From assembly GCF_947331435.1 (NCBI RefSeq), contig NZ_CAMZOF010000009.1:1-64000 (forward strand): a stretch of 64,000 nt of DNA, given 5' to 3'. Origin of the DNA: Pelagibius sp. Alg239-R121. Lineage in GTDB: Bacteria > Pseudomonadota > Alphaproteobacteria > Kiloniellales > Kiloniellaceae. Below, piece after piece: positions 54,451 to 62,771 of this stretch; positions within the stretch are counted from its first letter, which is position 1, and each line of letters opens with the position of its first letter. Below the pieces are notes generated by a model, which made no database searches, was not told where the DNA came from, and worked only from the letters and a program-made list of their open reading frames with translations. Position numbers and translations under genes: made by a program.

Positions 54451-54962
54451 AGTTCGCCTTTATTTCCGCAGTCAGGGAGCGAGTTTAACCCGGAGGGGTT
54501 TGGGGCGCAGGGCGTTCCGGATTTACCAATCACTACGGCTGGTGACCCTCCGGGCCCTAACACACTTACTGACCAACCAGAAGGCTTCGCGCCCATAGGT
54601 CCGAACGGGCCCATCAAGACATCATTTCCTGACCAGAGTCAGGATCTCAACGTTCCAATAATTCTCCTAAGCGAAGGGGGGTATCGCAATGCGAAGAGTG
54701 GTGATCTTTCGGCTGATGGAACATTTAGTTGGTGGCACCCTGGGCGCCATACAACAAATAAGACGTTGAGGAAGCGGTATGCACAAGATAAAGGAATCGT
54801 ATGGCCTACGGATCCTGATACGGGTTTTTTCAAGATGTTTCCCATACAATAGCGCTGGCTGATGGAGGTACTGACTATTTTGAAGTCATTGAGCCTATGA
54901 CTCGGAAAGATCACATCGAGGAGGGCGATTTTGTGCGTTGGCAGAAGTTGAAGGAGAAGTAG
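54451..54962 (+). pseudogene. Detached pre-toxin and HNH-like toxin tip
   Basis: In the same frame as the upstream gene, 54451-54852 encodes SSPLFPQSGSEFNPEGFG, matching SPPLEPQSGAEFVPGGFG of the 30718 protein. Then follow a linker and GYRNAKSGDLSADGTFSWW. A missing base in a run of six T (54825-54830) shifts the frame. In the other frame the tip continues QDVSHTIALADGGTDYFEVIEPM, KDHIEEGDFVRW to TAG at 54962. The SHT...DGG...EPM...H pattern resembles HNH/SHH-type nuclease toxins. The immunity gene starts at the next base. Three lesions in total make it non-functional as read. Confidence 0.75.
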
Positions 54963-55460
54963 ATGGCACGTCCGCAAATCGATGAAGCGACGGTGTTTTC
55001 ATTAGAAGAGGCGCCGAAGCTTCTTGAAAAAGAAGATTTCGAATTTTTCGATGATCTGGTCAATCGGTCTCGCGAGTATTTGGAGGCATTTCGCTGGTGC
55101 GATCGTGTAGTCAGTGTCCGTGTTGGGATTTTCGACCCGGGAGTGTTGGGAGTTTTTTTGTTGGAGATTGAAACCAGCCGACCCGATGTGGATGAGCTCA
55201 TCTGGGTCATTATGGGAGATTTGCCTCCTGCTTATATTGCGGAGCAAAATCCTGGGAGTTGCCCGAATGCGGCCTGTGCGTTGGATGGATATGTTCGAGC
55301 AATGATGGATTGGGTGGAAGCAGTCGAGGAGGGGCGTTCTGTTGCAAAGTTGATTCCCGTCAATGCCCCGCCAACAAAAGAGTGGGCCAAGTATCTTAGA
55401 GTAAGACTCGAGTTTATCGAGCAAAGTATCTTAACCGACTACAAAGAATTTTTAACATAA
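54963..55460 (+). CDS. Immunity-type protein, GDLPPAY family, copy 1
   Basis: 165 aa. Its SD (GAAGGAG) lies in the last codons of the toxin gene and the ATG directly follows the toxin stop, the classical arrangement of a toxin-immunity pair. Acidic. Signature: FRWCDRVVSVRVGIF, GVFLLEIETSRPDVDELIWVIMGDLPPAYI, YVRAMMDWVEAVEEGRSV, RLEFIEQSIL. I recall this family next to polymorphic toxins in alphaproteobacteria. It would neutralise the HNH-like toxin whose gene is now broken. Confidence 0.75.
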   Translation: MARPQIDEATVFSLEEAPKLLEKEDFEFFDDLVNRSREYLEAFRWCDRVVSVRVGIFDPGVLGVFLLEIETSRPDVDELIWVIMGDLPPAYIAEQNPGSCPNAACALDGYVRAMMDWVEAVEEGRSVAKLIPVNAPPTKEWAKYLRVRLEFIEQSILTDYKEFLT

Positions 55461-55484
55461 ATGAGGCAGTTGCGGTAACACCCT

Positions 55485-55662
55485 ACGGCAAAGGATACAC
55501 ACGTTATTGCCGACAGTTTTTTCGCGTTTCTCGACATGCTCTATGAGGTTGAATACGACGACTGAAGCTGCCGTGAGGATTTGGCCCGCAGCGCAAAACT
55601 TCAACAGAGCTCTATAGATTCCAATCGAGAGAATACGCGCTGTTGAATTTCATGTTTCCTCC
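55485..55662 (+). repeat. 178-bp direct repeat, left copy (remnant SUKH 3' end)
   Basis: It aligns without gaps to 57116-57293. It includes the last about 25 codons of a SUKH gene (IADSFFAFLDMLYEVEYDD and stop) with no start or 5' part, so a whole SUKH gene once stood here. Weaker similarity continues to about 55825 (TGTTCATGACATGTTC versus TGTTCATGAAATGTTC near 57430). Confidence 0.85.
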
Positions 55663-55893
55663 TCTCGAAGGAACCTTCCGCGTACCAAATGGTTGTTCGG
55701 AGGGTGGCTGGAAACCACGTTAACCTCGATACATCTCCCAATGATGATACTACCCTGTATTGTAAAAATGTTTTGACTCAGTGATGCTTTTTAAACAAAA
55801 TGTTCATGACATGTTCCTAAAATCACAGTCCAATCGTGTGCCGGCGTAACTCTTGGACGTAGAAATTTGATCGCTGGAGCAAGGGAGTGTCAG

Positions 55894-56412
55894 GTGCCGC
55901 ACAAGGTTGATTTTGACTTGGTTTTCGAAGCGGATGATTTTCGCAATCGCTTTCTCGACGGGAGGGAAGATCATGAGGGCTTCGATGCAATCGAAAAAGA
56001 GGCGCGAAATTTCCTGACGACCTATACTTGGTGTCCGCCGGTCGAAGGCGTTTATGTTGGGTGTTACTGCCCGCCAGTTGTTGCCGTTTTCGCCTATAAA
56101 GTGGAAAAATCGCCACCGATCGGGATAGACTCAACGGACATATTGGAGTGGATTTGGGTGGTGGCCGGCGATTTGCCTCCAGCCTATCTTATCAATGAGG
56201 AAATCACAGATGCTTTGGTCGCGCTCGCTGGGTACACAGCTGTCGCCTCAGATTGGGTCAAGGCGGTCGAAGGAGGGGATACGGTCGATGATTTCGTCTA
56301 CTTCGATTTGCCTGCCGATAAGGAACACGCAGCGATGCTCCGCCCGCGGATCGATCTTCTGAAGCAACATTTTCTCTACGTTGAACGTCCTCCACTTTTC
56401 CCAGGCATCTGA
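55894..56412 (+). CDS. Immunity-type protein, GDLPPAY family, copy 2 (diverged)
   Basis: 172 aa from a GTG at 55894 with GGGAG 6 nt upstream; a TTG at 55867 is the alternative. It shares TWCPPVEGVYVGCY, VAVFAYKVEKS, EWIWVVAGDLPPAYL, AVASDWVKAVEGGDTV and the C-terminal RIDLLKQHFL with copies 1 and 3 but is clearly more distant. It has no toxin gene directly upstream and is thus an orphan immunity gene. Confidence 0.75.
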   Translation: MPHKVDFDLVFEADDFRNRFLDGREDHEGFDAIEKEARNFLTTYTWCPPVEGVYVGCYCPPVVAVFAYKVEKSPPIGIDSTDILEWIWVVAGDLPPAYLINEEITDALVALAGYTAVASDWVKAVEGGDTVDDFVYFDLPADKEHAAMLRPRIDLLKQHFLYVERPPLFPGI

Positions 56413-56639
56413 AGAGGAAATGGTCGCTTAATCCAAACAAAGAGCATCGGTATAGAGCACGACTATTACGCTGTTTGTCGAGCTCGATATCGTGATTTTT
56501 CGATTTTGGGCACACAAATGCGGTGTCCCGAAAGACATCAAAAAGAAACTGGTCACAGCAGATAGCGCTTGCATATGGAGGTGCGCGCTGGTCGAGACTT
56601 GTCAATTCTTCGGCCGGCAACTTTTCGAGAATATTGTTG

Positions 56640-56710
56640 TTCAGCGGTTCCTGAGAGTGTGCTTGGTGTCGAACTGGCAGGAACGTGTGGCAGCCAATCC
56701 GTCTTTCTGA
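56640..56710 (+). pseudogene. Possible fragment of a third ejection-type protein
   Basis: The translation LVSNWQERVAANPSF and stop parallels VVSSWQERIAADASQF (52246 protein) and IVSSWQEQVAQNPEEF (30718 protein). Upstream residues (FENIVVQRFLRVC) align weakly. About 20 residues only, so chance is not excluded, but the match lies exactly inside the immunity array. Confidence 0.4.
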
Positions 56711-56722
56711 AGGGGAAAAATC

Positions 56723-57196
56723 ATGACGGTCGAGATCGTTAAGAGAGGTCCTGTATTAACGGAAGAAAAGTTGGCGAACTTCGAAAACAACAACCAGTTG
56801 AAACTCCCTGAAGATTACAAGAGTTTTATGTTGCAGTATAACGGCGGAAAGCCGGTGCCCTGCGATTTTCCGTTGATTGGACACAGGGAAGAATCAAGTG
56901 ATGTTGTCGTATTTTATGGTGTGGATTATGAGCTCAAAGCGTTGGAGCTTCAGAAGAACTTTGATTCTATCATTGGATATTTTGCTGATCCGGCTTTCGA
57001 CAAATTTTTCCCAATCGCAAACGACAGTTTTAACGATCTGATTTGTCTCGACCTGTCTGACGAACACTATGGTGCCGTAGTGTTCATCGACCGGGTGCCG
57101 ATGTGGAAAGATTACACGGCAAAGGAAATTTACGTTATTGCCGACAGTTTTTCCGCGTTTCTCGACATGCTCTATGAGGTTGAATACGACGATTAG
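56723..57196 (+). CDS. SMI1/KNR4 (SUKH) family immunity protein
   Basis: 157 aa, AAGGGG 7 nt before the ATG. SUKH signatures: LTEEKLANFENNNQLKLPEDYKSFMLQYNGGKP near the N-terminus, then FFPIANDSFNDLICLDLSDEHYGAVVFIDR and SFSAFLDMLYEVEYDD at the end. SUKH proteins are a large superfamily of immunity proteins against diverse nuclease and other toxins. Its 3' end and flank are duplicated at 55485-55662. No cognate toxin is next to it. Confidence 0.88.
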   Translation: MTVEIVKRGPVLTEEKLANFENNNQLKLPEDYKSFMLQYNGGKPVPCDFPLIGHREESSDVVVFYGVDYELKALELQKNFDSIIGYFADPAFDKFFPIANDSFNDLICLDLSDEHYGAVVFIDRVPMWKDYTAKEIYVIADSFSAFLDMLYEVEYDD

Positions 57197-57293
57197 ATTT
57201 GCCGTGACGATTTGGCCGGCAACGCAAAACGTCAACAGAGTTCTATAGATTTCAATCGAGAAAATACGCGTTGTTGAATTTCATGTTTCCTCC
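57116..57293 (+). repeat. 178-bp direct repeat, right copy
   Basis: Partner of 55485-55662, comprising the 3' end of the intact SUKH gene and about 95 bp after it. Confidence 0.85.
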
Positions 57294-57781
57294 ATTGTTC
57301 ATAGGGCTTCCAAACAAACAATGTTTGGTTGGCGAGCGGTTGGAAGCGGCAATGACCTCATAGCGCTCCCAAAGGGTGTTGCTACTCATTATTGAAAAAA
57401 CATTTTGACTCAGAAAAATTCTTCACATTAAATGTTCATGAAATGTTCTTATTTGGTTTTGGGAAGTTCCCAGACCTGAAGCCTCCTGCCGGTAGGAGTT
57501 GCTGGTGGGGAGCAACCACGGCGACAGCGGACAGTATCGACTTCGATCTGATGGTCCGGCAGTGAGCAATTCGGAAGTGTTTTTTGACGCCGTTGTTTGC
57601 GGAAGCAAAGGGCTGCTGCCGATGACGAAAACCGGCCCGGATGCCAGGTGAAAATTGATAAGTGGAGACAATGAGACCGTGGAGCTGGTTTGGGTGGGAA
57701 AAGATGTAAGGGATTGCTTGTTCACTGTTGGACGGCAAATCCGAACTTGCCGTGTCCGGTCTTTTGAAGGGGACATCTAAG
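57294..57781. other. Intergenic region in the immunity array
   Basis: Mostly spacer resembling 55663-55893 with decaying similarity. Overlapping frames around 57423-57837 run antisense and are not supported. A short AT-rich tract at 57390-57450 may hold a promoter for the last immunity genes. Confidence 0.4.
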
Positions 57782-58309
57782 GTGAGGCAAATTATCGATG
57801 AAACTAAGGTGTTTCCATTGGAAGAAGCGCCAGACAAGCTGCCAAAAGAGGACCTTGCGTACTTTAACGATTTGGTCGATCGATCGCGAAAGTACTTGGA
57901 GTCCTTTCGCTGGTGTGATCGCGTGGTCGAGATCAGAGTGGGGTTCTTCGTCGAAGAATTGTTGGGTGTTTTTTTGCTGGAAATCGAAACAAGCCGCGTC
58001 GACGTCGACGAGTTGATTTGGGTGGTGATGGGGGATTTGCCTCCTGCTTACATTGGTGATCCAGAGCCCGGTGCCTGTCCAAACGCAATCTGCGCATTGA
58101 GCGAATACGTCGGTGCGATGTTCGAATGGGTGGAAGCGGTTGAGAAAGGACGGTCGGTTGAAAACCTGATTCGTGTGAATGCGGCTCCGACGAAAGAATA
58201 TGCCGAGATGCTGCGCTGGCGGCTGGAGCATATCGAAGAAAACATTCTTCCTGACTTCAAAGAGCTAATCGACCAGACGGCGGTGCCGGAGGAGATACCG
58301 AAGCCGTGA
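57782..58309 (+). CDS. Immunity-type protein, GDLPPAY family, copy 3
   Basis: 175 aa from a GTG at 57782 (AAGGGG about 9 nt upstream), chosen because it aligns with the start of copy 1 (RQIIDETKVFPLEEAP versus RPQIDEATVFSLEEAP). It is much closer to copy 1 than copy 2 is: FRWCDRVVEIRVGFF, GVFLLEIETSRVDVDELIWVVMGDLPPAYI, WVEAVEKGRSVENLIRVNAAPTKEYAEMLRWRLEHIEENIL. It probably arose by duplication within the array. An upstream start at 57728 is possible. Confidence 0.78.
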   Translation: MRQIIDETKVFPLEEAPDKLPKEDLAYFNDLVDRSRKYLESFRWCDRVVEIRVGFFVEELLGVFLLEIETSRVDVDELIWVVMGDLPPAYIGDPEPGACPNAICALSEYVGAMFEWVEAVEKGRSVENLIRVNAAPTKEYAEMLRWRLEHIEENILPDFKELIDQTAVPEEIPKP

Positions 58310-58404
58310 CAGCTGCGGCCACTGGTCTCTGCGCGGCTGGAGAGCCGACCGGTCGCTGCAGATGAATGTCTTTCGAGAATGACAACTGGTAAATAAGGGC
58401 TGAT

Positions 58405-58746
58405 TTGGAGAAACCACTGAAAGACGATTTTAAACGTTACCCCTGTCTTTGTTGTGGTTACATGAGAAGGTGGTTCGAAGAGCACGGCACCTATGATCTT
58501 TGTGAGATCTGCGGTTGGGGCGATGATCATCTTCAGTCCCAGGGTCCAGATAGAACAGGCTGTGCGAACAAAATGAGCTTGAACCAGGCCAGGGCGAGTT
58601 ACGCCGAATATGGTGCGAAATCTCAAGAGGCTCTGGTGCGGGTGCGTAAACCGTTGCCGGGGAGGTGCCCAAGTCGTGAGGGATGCGAATGGGGTGTGTT
58701 ATGGCCGGCTTGGTTTGGGACGGGAAATGAGGCTTCCGGCCTCTGA
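58405..58746 (+). CDS. CPCC-type cysteine-rich protein
   Basis: Up to 113 aa from a TTG at 58405. RYPCLCCGYM, then YDLCEICGWGDDHLQ and GCANKMSLNQARASYAEYGA match the cysteine-rich CPCC family, with four Cys for a zinc knuckle (CxxC twice) and the conserved G-x-N-K-x-S-L. These proteins are frequent among immunity genes in polymorphic-toxin loci. The C-terminal 35 residues look unrelated. The last gene of the array. Confidence 0.8.
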   Translation: MEKPLKDDFKRYPCLCCGYMRRWFEEHGTYDLCEICGWGDDHLQSQGPDRTGCANKMSLNQARASYAEYGAKSQEALVRVRKPLPGRCPSREGCEWGVLWPAWFGTGNEASGL

Positions 58747-58966
58747 CCGATGTGAGTATGCGCGACGTCACGCAAATTATGCCGGGTTAATATTTTTTCC
58801 GGTATAACTCTAAGAATTTTATGACGCGCTATCCTGGCAAGCCATCGGTTTGAGGTGCCTGCCGATAGCCTCCCGCGGGCAAGATCGCTTTCCATCGCAA
58901 GAGCTGACGTTCCGAATTTTCACGCCAATGGCTGCTGTGCGGGTGCGGATTCAACAGGTCGCCGCA

Positions 58967-59674
58967 TCAAACCACGAGGACTTCACTCGCGGGTTTGGTG
59001 AGAACTTTGCTGGTTACAATTTGATATAACCAGCCAGCAACATCGTAGTGTGCAGGCAAGGAAGTCTTTGACAATTGACGCTCTGACATAAAGTCGCAAA
59101 CGGCCATGATCACCGATGACAAAATAACAGTCTTTGTTCGTTCTAACTCGTCGGCGATAGATTTCAACTTGGTTTCAATTTCCTCAACATCAGCCTTGGC
59201 ACTACCGTCTGAAAATCTTTCACGAAAAAAAGCCAAGGCTTCAAACTCCTCGGTTTGTTCGGACTCCAGTTCATGTAGTCTTTCAATCTGCGAACTGTCA
59301 GCCAAAAGCATTTCTCGTTGAAACCTCCGAACAAGATCCAGCACATCGTCAGCACCTTCTACACCCATTTCGAAGGGGGAGATTTGACGAAACTTTGCAA
59401 AAACCACTTCGTTTGCAGGGCGGTCAAACACTTCATCCAACGTCTTTGTTATGCCTTCAATCGCGTCCAACTGCTGCCGATTTGCCTTCGTTACATTAGA
59501 TATCGCTTCATCAATGCGTCCCTGATTTTTAGAGGCTATTGCTGATGCGATGAGTGCGCCGAGGCTGTCTTTTTCAACGACAGTAACCAAGCCTTCTTCT
59601 GCCTTTTCGAGATGAACTGGAGGCAAAGCACTCTCGCTCAGCTGTTTACGAATTATTTCGACAATCTGAGTCAT
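58967..59674 (-). CDS. Coiled-coil protein of unknown function
   Basis: 235 aa from the ATG at 59674 (ATG at 59683 possible). It is mostly helical and acidic, with a heptad-like central section (RRFQREMLLADSSQIERLHELESEQTEEFEALAFF, DVEEIETKLKSIADELERTK). The C-terminus has LSKTSLPAHYDVAGWLYQIVTSKVL. There is no signal peptide or TM. I do not recognise the family. It lies just outside the toxin/immunity array, in opposite orientation. Confidence 0.7.
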   Translation of the reverse strand: MTQIVEIIRKQLSESALPPVHLEKAEEGLVTVVEKDSLGALIASAIASKNQGRIDEAISNVTKANRQQLDAIEGITKTLDEVFDRPANEVVFAKFRQISPFEMGVEGADDVLDLVRRFQREMLLADSSQIERLHELESEQTEEFEALAFFRERFSDGSAKADVEEIETKLKSIADELERTKTVILSSVIMAVCDFMSERQLSKTSLPAHYDVAGWLYQIVTSKVLTKPASEVLVV

Positions 59675-59912
59675 CGGGCACACCTGTCGAATTCAATCTG
59701 TCTCGCTCATAAGTCACATAAACAACCGGACGTGGCAACTATGGGCGCACTCCAGACCTTCATCTCTCCCAGCGCCGGTGACGGATATGCTGGACAAGCA
59801 GATCATCCGACAAAGCATCCAAGATATCGGGGCGCGAATGGACATGGTTGCTGTCGATCTTACGCGAGCGGTTTGGTTTCAGAATTCGCCGTTCTTACTG
59901 AAGTCAAATCTC

Positions 59913-61310
59913 TTAGTCTTTGAGGCCAATGCACCAAACGGTAATTCTTTGGTCAAAGCCGCGGGCCTCCTGATCGTCATGGCGTACCAAATCGGCGGTG
60001 GCCCGATCCTCCAATGAAACGTCCGCCGCGGCACGTCTGATCAAGGCGTCGCTTGCAGCGAGCCGGACGCCAAGCTTTCGGGTCATCGCCTCGATCCGGC
60101 TTGCCATATTGACGGTGTTGCCGATCACTGCGAACTCGAGCCGATTGGCCCCGATGTCGCCCAGCACAACAGGTCCAAAATCCAACCCTATGCTGACGTT
60201 AATCTCATCCTTGCCCTCAAGCTGGCGTTCGGCGTTCCAGGCGTCTGCGGAGGCGAGCATTGCACGCGCGGCCAAGAGCGCATTCTTTGCGTCGTCGGGC
60301 CCCGCAACCGGCGTCCCGAATGTCGCCATGAGACCGTCACCGAGATACTTATCCAGCGTGCCGTTGTAGCGAAATACCTCACCCTCCATCCGCGCGTGAA
60401 AGGCGCGCAGAGTTTCGATCACCGCCTCTGGATCCTCGCCCGACGCGTAGCGTGTAAAGCCCACAATATCGACGAACATAACGGCGATTTCCTGCTTGCG
60501 GACCTGCTTGAGAGGTTCGTCGTTATGACTGAGCTGCTCAACGACGTTGGGAGAGAAGTAGCGCGCGAGGTTGGCCCGTTCCCGGGCGGCTTCCGCCTGC
60601 CGCAACACCAGGCTGCTCGACCGCTTTACCGAGACCGCAAGAATGCCCGCAACCATCAGAAAGACGACGATTTCCTGTATCCTGATGTCCCACTGCATCC
60701 GTGTCGGGTCGTAGAGTTCCCTTAATCGAGGCATGCCGGCATAAAGTGTGTCGAGCACCTGCGCTATCCCGGGGTCGCTTTCGGTCATTTGCCACAGAAC
60801 GACCGCGGAGGCGGCCCAGAGTAACCCAGTCCAGACGCCTACCGCGATAAGCGTGCGCCAGCTATATGCGAGGGTGGCTCCGGCCAGGAGAACGAAGAAG
60901 TAGATAAAGACGTTGAATTCATAAGGGACGGGGGCCGGCCAGGTTTCGGTATTAAAGGGTGGTGTAACCACGCATGTGGCTGTCATCAGGGCGAGATCCG
61001 CGAAGAGGAGCACCAGTTCCGCGCCGGACCGGCCGACCTTGGCAATCCTTTGCTGGACGAGACCGTTCAGGATAAAGAGCAATGCAATCCCCTGATAGAA
61101 GAGCAGCATCGGCCAAGGACTGATAAAGATGAGCATGACGATGATTATGCTCATCGCGATGGTGCGCGCTTTCACGGCGAGGTCCATGCCCTCGCGCTTG
61201 TGACGCACCAATGCCGCCTCCACGTGACGGTTTCCTGGCGCATGCTCAGGCGCAGGCGTAAAGCCCGGAATTTCCGGTCTGGACAAAGAAGGCGAAAAAA
61301 GGTCCGACAT
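59913..61310 (-). CDS. Membrane class III adenylate/guanylate cyclase with Asn at the Asp position
   Basis: 465 aa from the ATG at 61310 (GGAG about 8 nt upstream). Six hydrophobic segments (about 50-240, for example IAMSIIIVMLIFISPWPMLLFYQG) are followed by a coiled linker and the cyclase domain (about 275-450). Metal Asp residues are in MFVDIVGFTRY and LGDGLMATFG; the adenine-specifying Lys is in LDKYLGDG. The partner residue is Asn398 (VIGNTVN) where adenylate cyclases have Asp or Thr and guanylate cyclases Cys. It is probably an active cAMP synthase with altered base recognition. It is unrelated to the 14415 cyclase outside the catalytic domain. Confidence 0.88.
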   Translation of the reverse strand: MSDLFSPSLSRPEIPGFTPAPEHAPGNRHVEAALVRHKREGMDLAVKARTIAMSIIIVMLIFISPWPMLLFYQGIALLFILNGLVQQRIAKVGRSGAELVLLFADLALMTATCVVTPPFNTETWPAPVPYEFNVFIYFFVLLAGATLAYSWRTLIAVGVWTGLLWAASAVVLWQMTESDPGIAQVLDTLYAGMPRLRELYDPTRMQWDIRIQEIVVFLMVAGILAVSVKRSSSLVLRQAEAARERANLARYFSPNVVEQLSHNDEPLKQVRKQEIAVMFVDIVGFTRYASGEDPEAVIETLRAFHARMEGEVFRYNGTLDKYLGDGLMATFGTPVAGPDDAKNALLAARAMLASADAWNAERQLEGKDEINVSIGLDFGPVVLGDIGANRLEFAVIGNTVNMASRIEAMTRKLGVRLAASDALIRRAAADVSLEDRATADLVRHDDQEARGFDQRITVWCIGLKD

Positions 61311-61883
61311 CGAATGCTCCACATTGCGAAAGCGGCTATGGGAGCGTAGGCACAATTATCTCATAGGCTCAACCTCGACAGCGAAAGTGTCGACGAGCGG
61401 ACGGTCATTCATCTGCGGAGTTCAGCCACCATCCAGTGATATTCAAGGGAGTGGCACAGAGCGGAAGTTCGTTGCGCCTTCAACCAATGACAGCTGAGCG
61501 GACAAAGCGGAGATTTTGCTTGATCCAACCCATGTCTGCTAATTCGTCTTGCCCCGTTTCAGTGGACAGATTGAAAATGTCTTCTCGAATTGCGTTAAAT
61601 CTTTAGCTGATTATTCAAAACCGATGACCTTTGAATTAATAGGAAAAAGTGCAATCGTCTTTTGGCTGAAGGTCGTCAGATATAACAGTTTTCATAGAGA
61701 AGTGTTAAACATGACGATCGCCGAGGTAACTCATTGTTGTTAAAGATAGAATGTTGCTGCGAGGTTTCGGGGTTCCTGCTTAACGTTCTTAGTAATAGTG
61801 TTAAATGGCTGCTTTCAGAGGTCTTGCGGTCATTGATCCAAGCCACGTCGCACGGTCAAAAATAGCCAAAGACAGACCTCGCC
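61311..61883. other. Intergenic region, no supported gene
   Basis: AT-rich from about 61590 to 61830. A 64-codon plus-strand frame (61549-61743) lacks an SD and family resemblance. Nothing else recognised. Confidence 0.4.
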
Positions 61884-62633
61884 TCAACGGACGGCGCGGT
61901 TCATGCCGCCATCGGAGAGGATTGATTGACCGTTGATGTATCTTGCTTGATGGGAAGCAAGGAAGACACAAGCTTGACCGATTTCCTCGAAGGTGGCCGA
62001 ACGCTGTGCCGGGATGGATTTGCGAGCAAACTCCGAGAGGTTCACGTTCTCGCAGAAGCCCGGCAGGAGATTGTTCATGCGGATGTTATGTCTGGCATAG
62101 CGGTCTCCAAAGAGCTTGGAGAACGAATGCAGGGCGGCGCGGAGCATACTCATAGGATAAGGTGCGCGCGGCTCAATGGTGTTCATTGAAGAGATGTTCA
62201 CGAGGGCGCCGCCGCCTTGCTCAATCATGATCGGCGTGACAATCCGAGCAAGCTTCACGACGTTCAAGACATACATGTCGAGGCTTTCGTGCCACAACTC
62301 GTCTGGCAGTTCGAGCAGGGGGCCATCGAAGTCGGGATCAAAGCCGACGGTCTTGATGGCTTCTGGCACAGACCCGCCATGGCCCATGTTGCTGACGACG
62401 GCATCGATACGTCCGTACTCACTCATGGTGTCGTCCACCATCGCCTGCAAGTCCTCAGTGTCGAGAACCGAGCCGCTGCGGCCTATGCCACCCAATTCCT
62501 TTGCCAGCTCAATGCTCCTCTTCGATGGCGACATGAGGGAGACCCTGTAACCGGCCTTTGCCATTTCGATGGCGCAGCCCCGGCCAATCCCCTGACCGGT
62601 TCCGGTCATCAGTGCGACTTTGATTTCAGGCAT
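61884..62633 (-). CDS. SDR-family protein lacking the catalytic lysine
   Basis: 249 aa. The nucleotide-binding TGTGQGIG (residues 10-17) and the structural NMGHGG are present. The active-site region has Ser148/149 (NISSMN) and Tyr159, but the YxxxK lysine is Met163 (YPMSM). The rest is typical of classical SDRs (NLLPGFCENV, FLASHQARYINGQSILSDGG). Without Lys the usual proton relay is impaired, so it may bind NAD(P) without normal catalysis or use another residue. It is divergent from the LysR gene and presumably its target. Confidence 0.88.
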   Translation of the reverse strand: MPEIKVALMTGTGQGIGRGCAIEMAKAGYRVSLMSPSKRSIELAKELGGIGRSGSVLDTEDLQAMVDDTMSEYGRIDAVVSNMGHGGSVPEAIKTVGFDPDFDGPLLELPDELWHESLDMYVLNVVKLARIVTPIMIEQGGGALVNISSMNTIEPRAPYPMSMLRAALHSFSKLFGDRYARHNIRMNNLLPGFCENVNLSEFARKSIPAQRSATFEEIGQACVFLASHQARYINGQSILSDGGMNRAVR

Positions 62634-62771
62634 GTTTCGGCTCCTATCGTCTGATCAATTGCGCTGATCGGCCTTGCTGTGAGAAAATAGAACAATATTT
62701 GGAAAATACGGCCTGGAAATCGACCATTAAAGCGACATTTTCGAACACGGCTATCAGGAAAACTCATAGCA

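Noticed and set aside
30348-58900. att-site direct repeats flanking the phage module
   Set aside because: I compared the flanks by eye and found no repeat bounding the whole module; the 74-bp elements both lie at the left end.
61549-61743. 64-codon frame in the gap before the SDR gene
   Set aside because: No SD, no family resemblance, AT-rich intergenic context.
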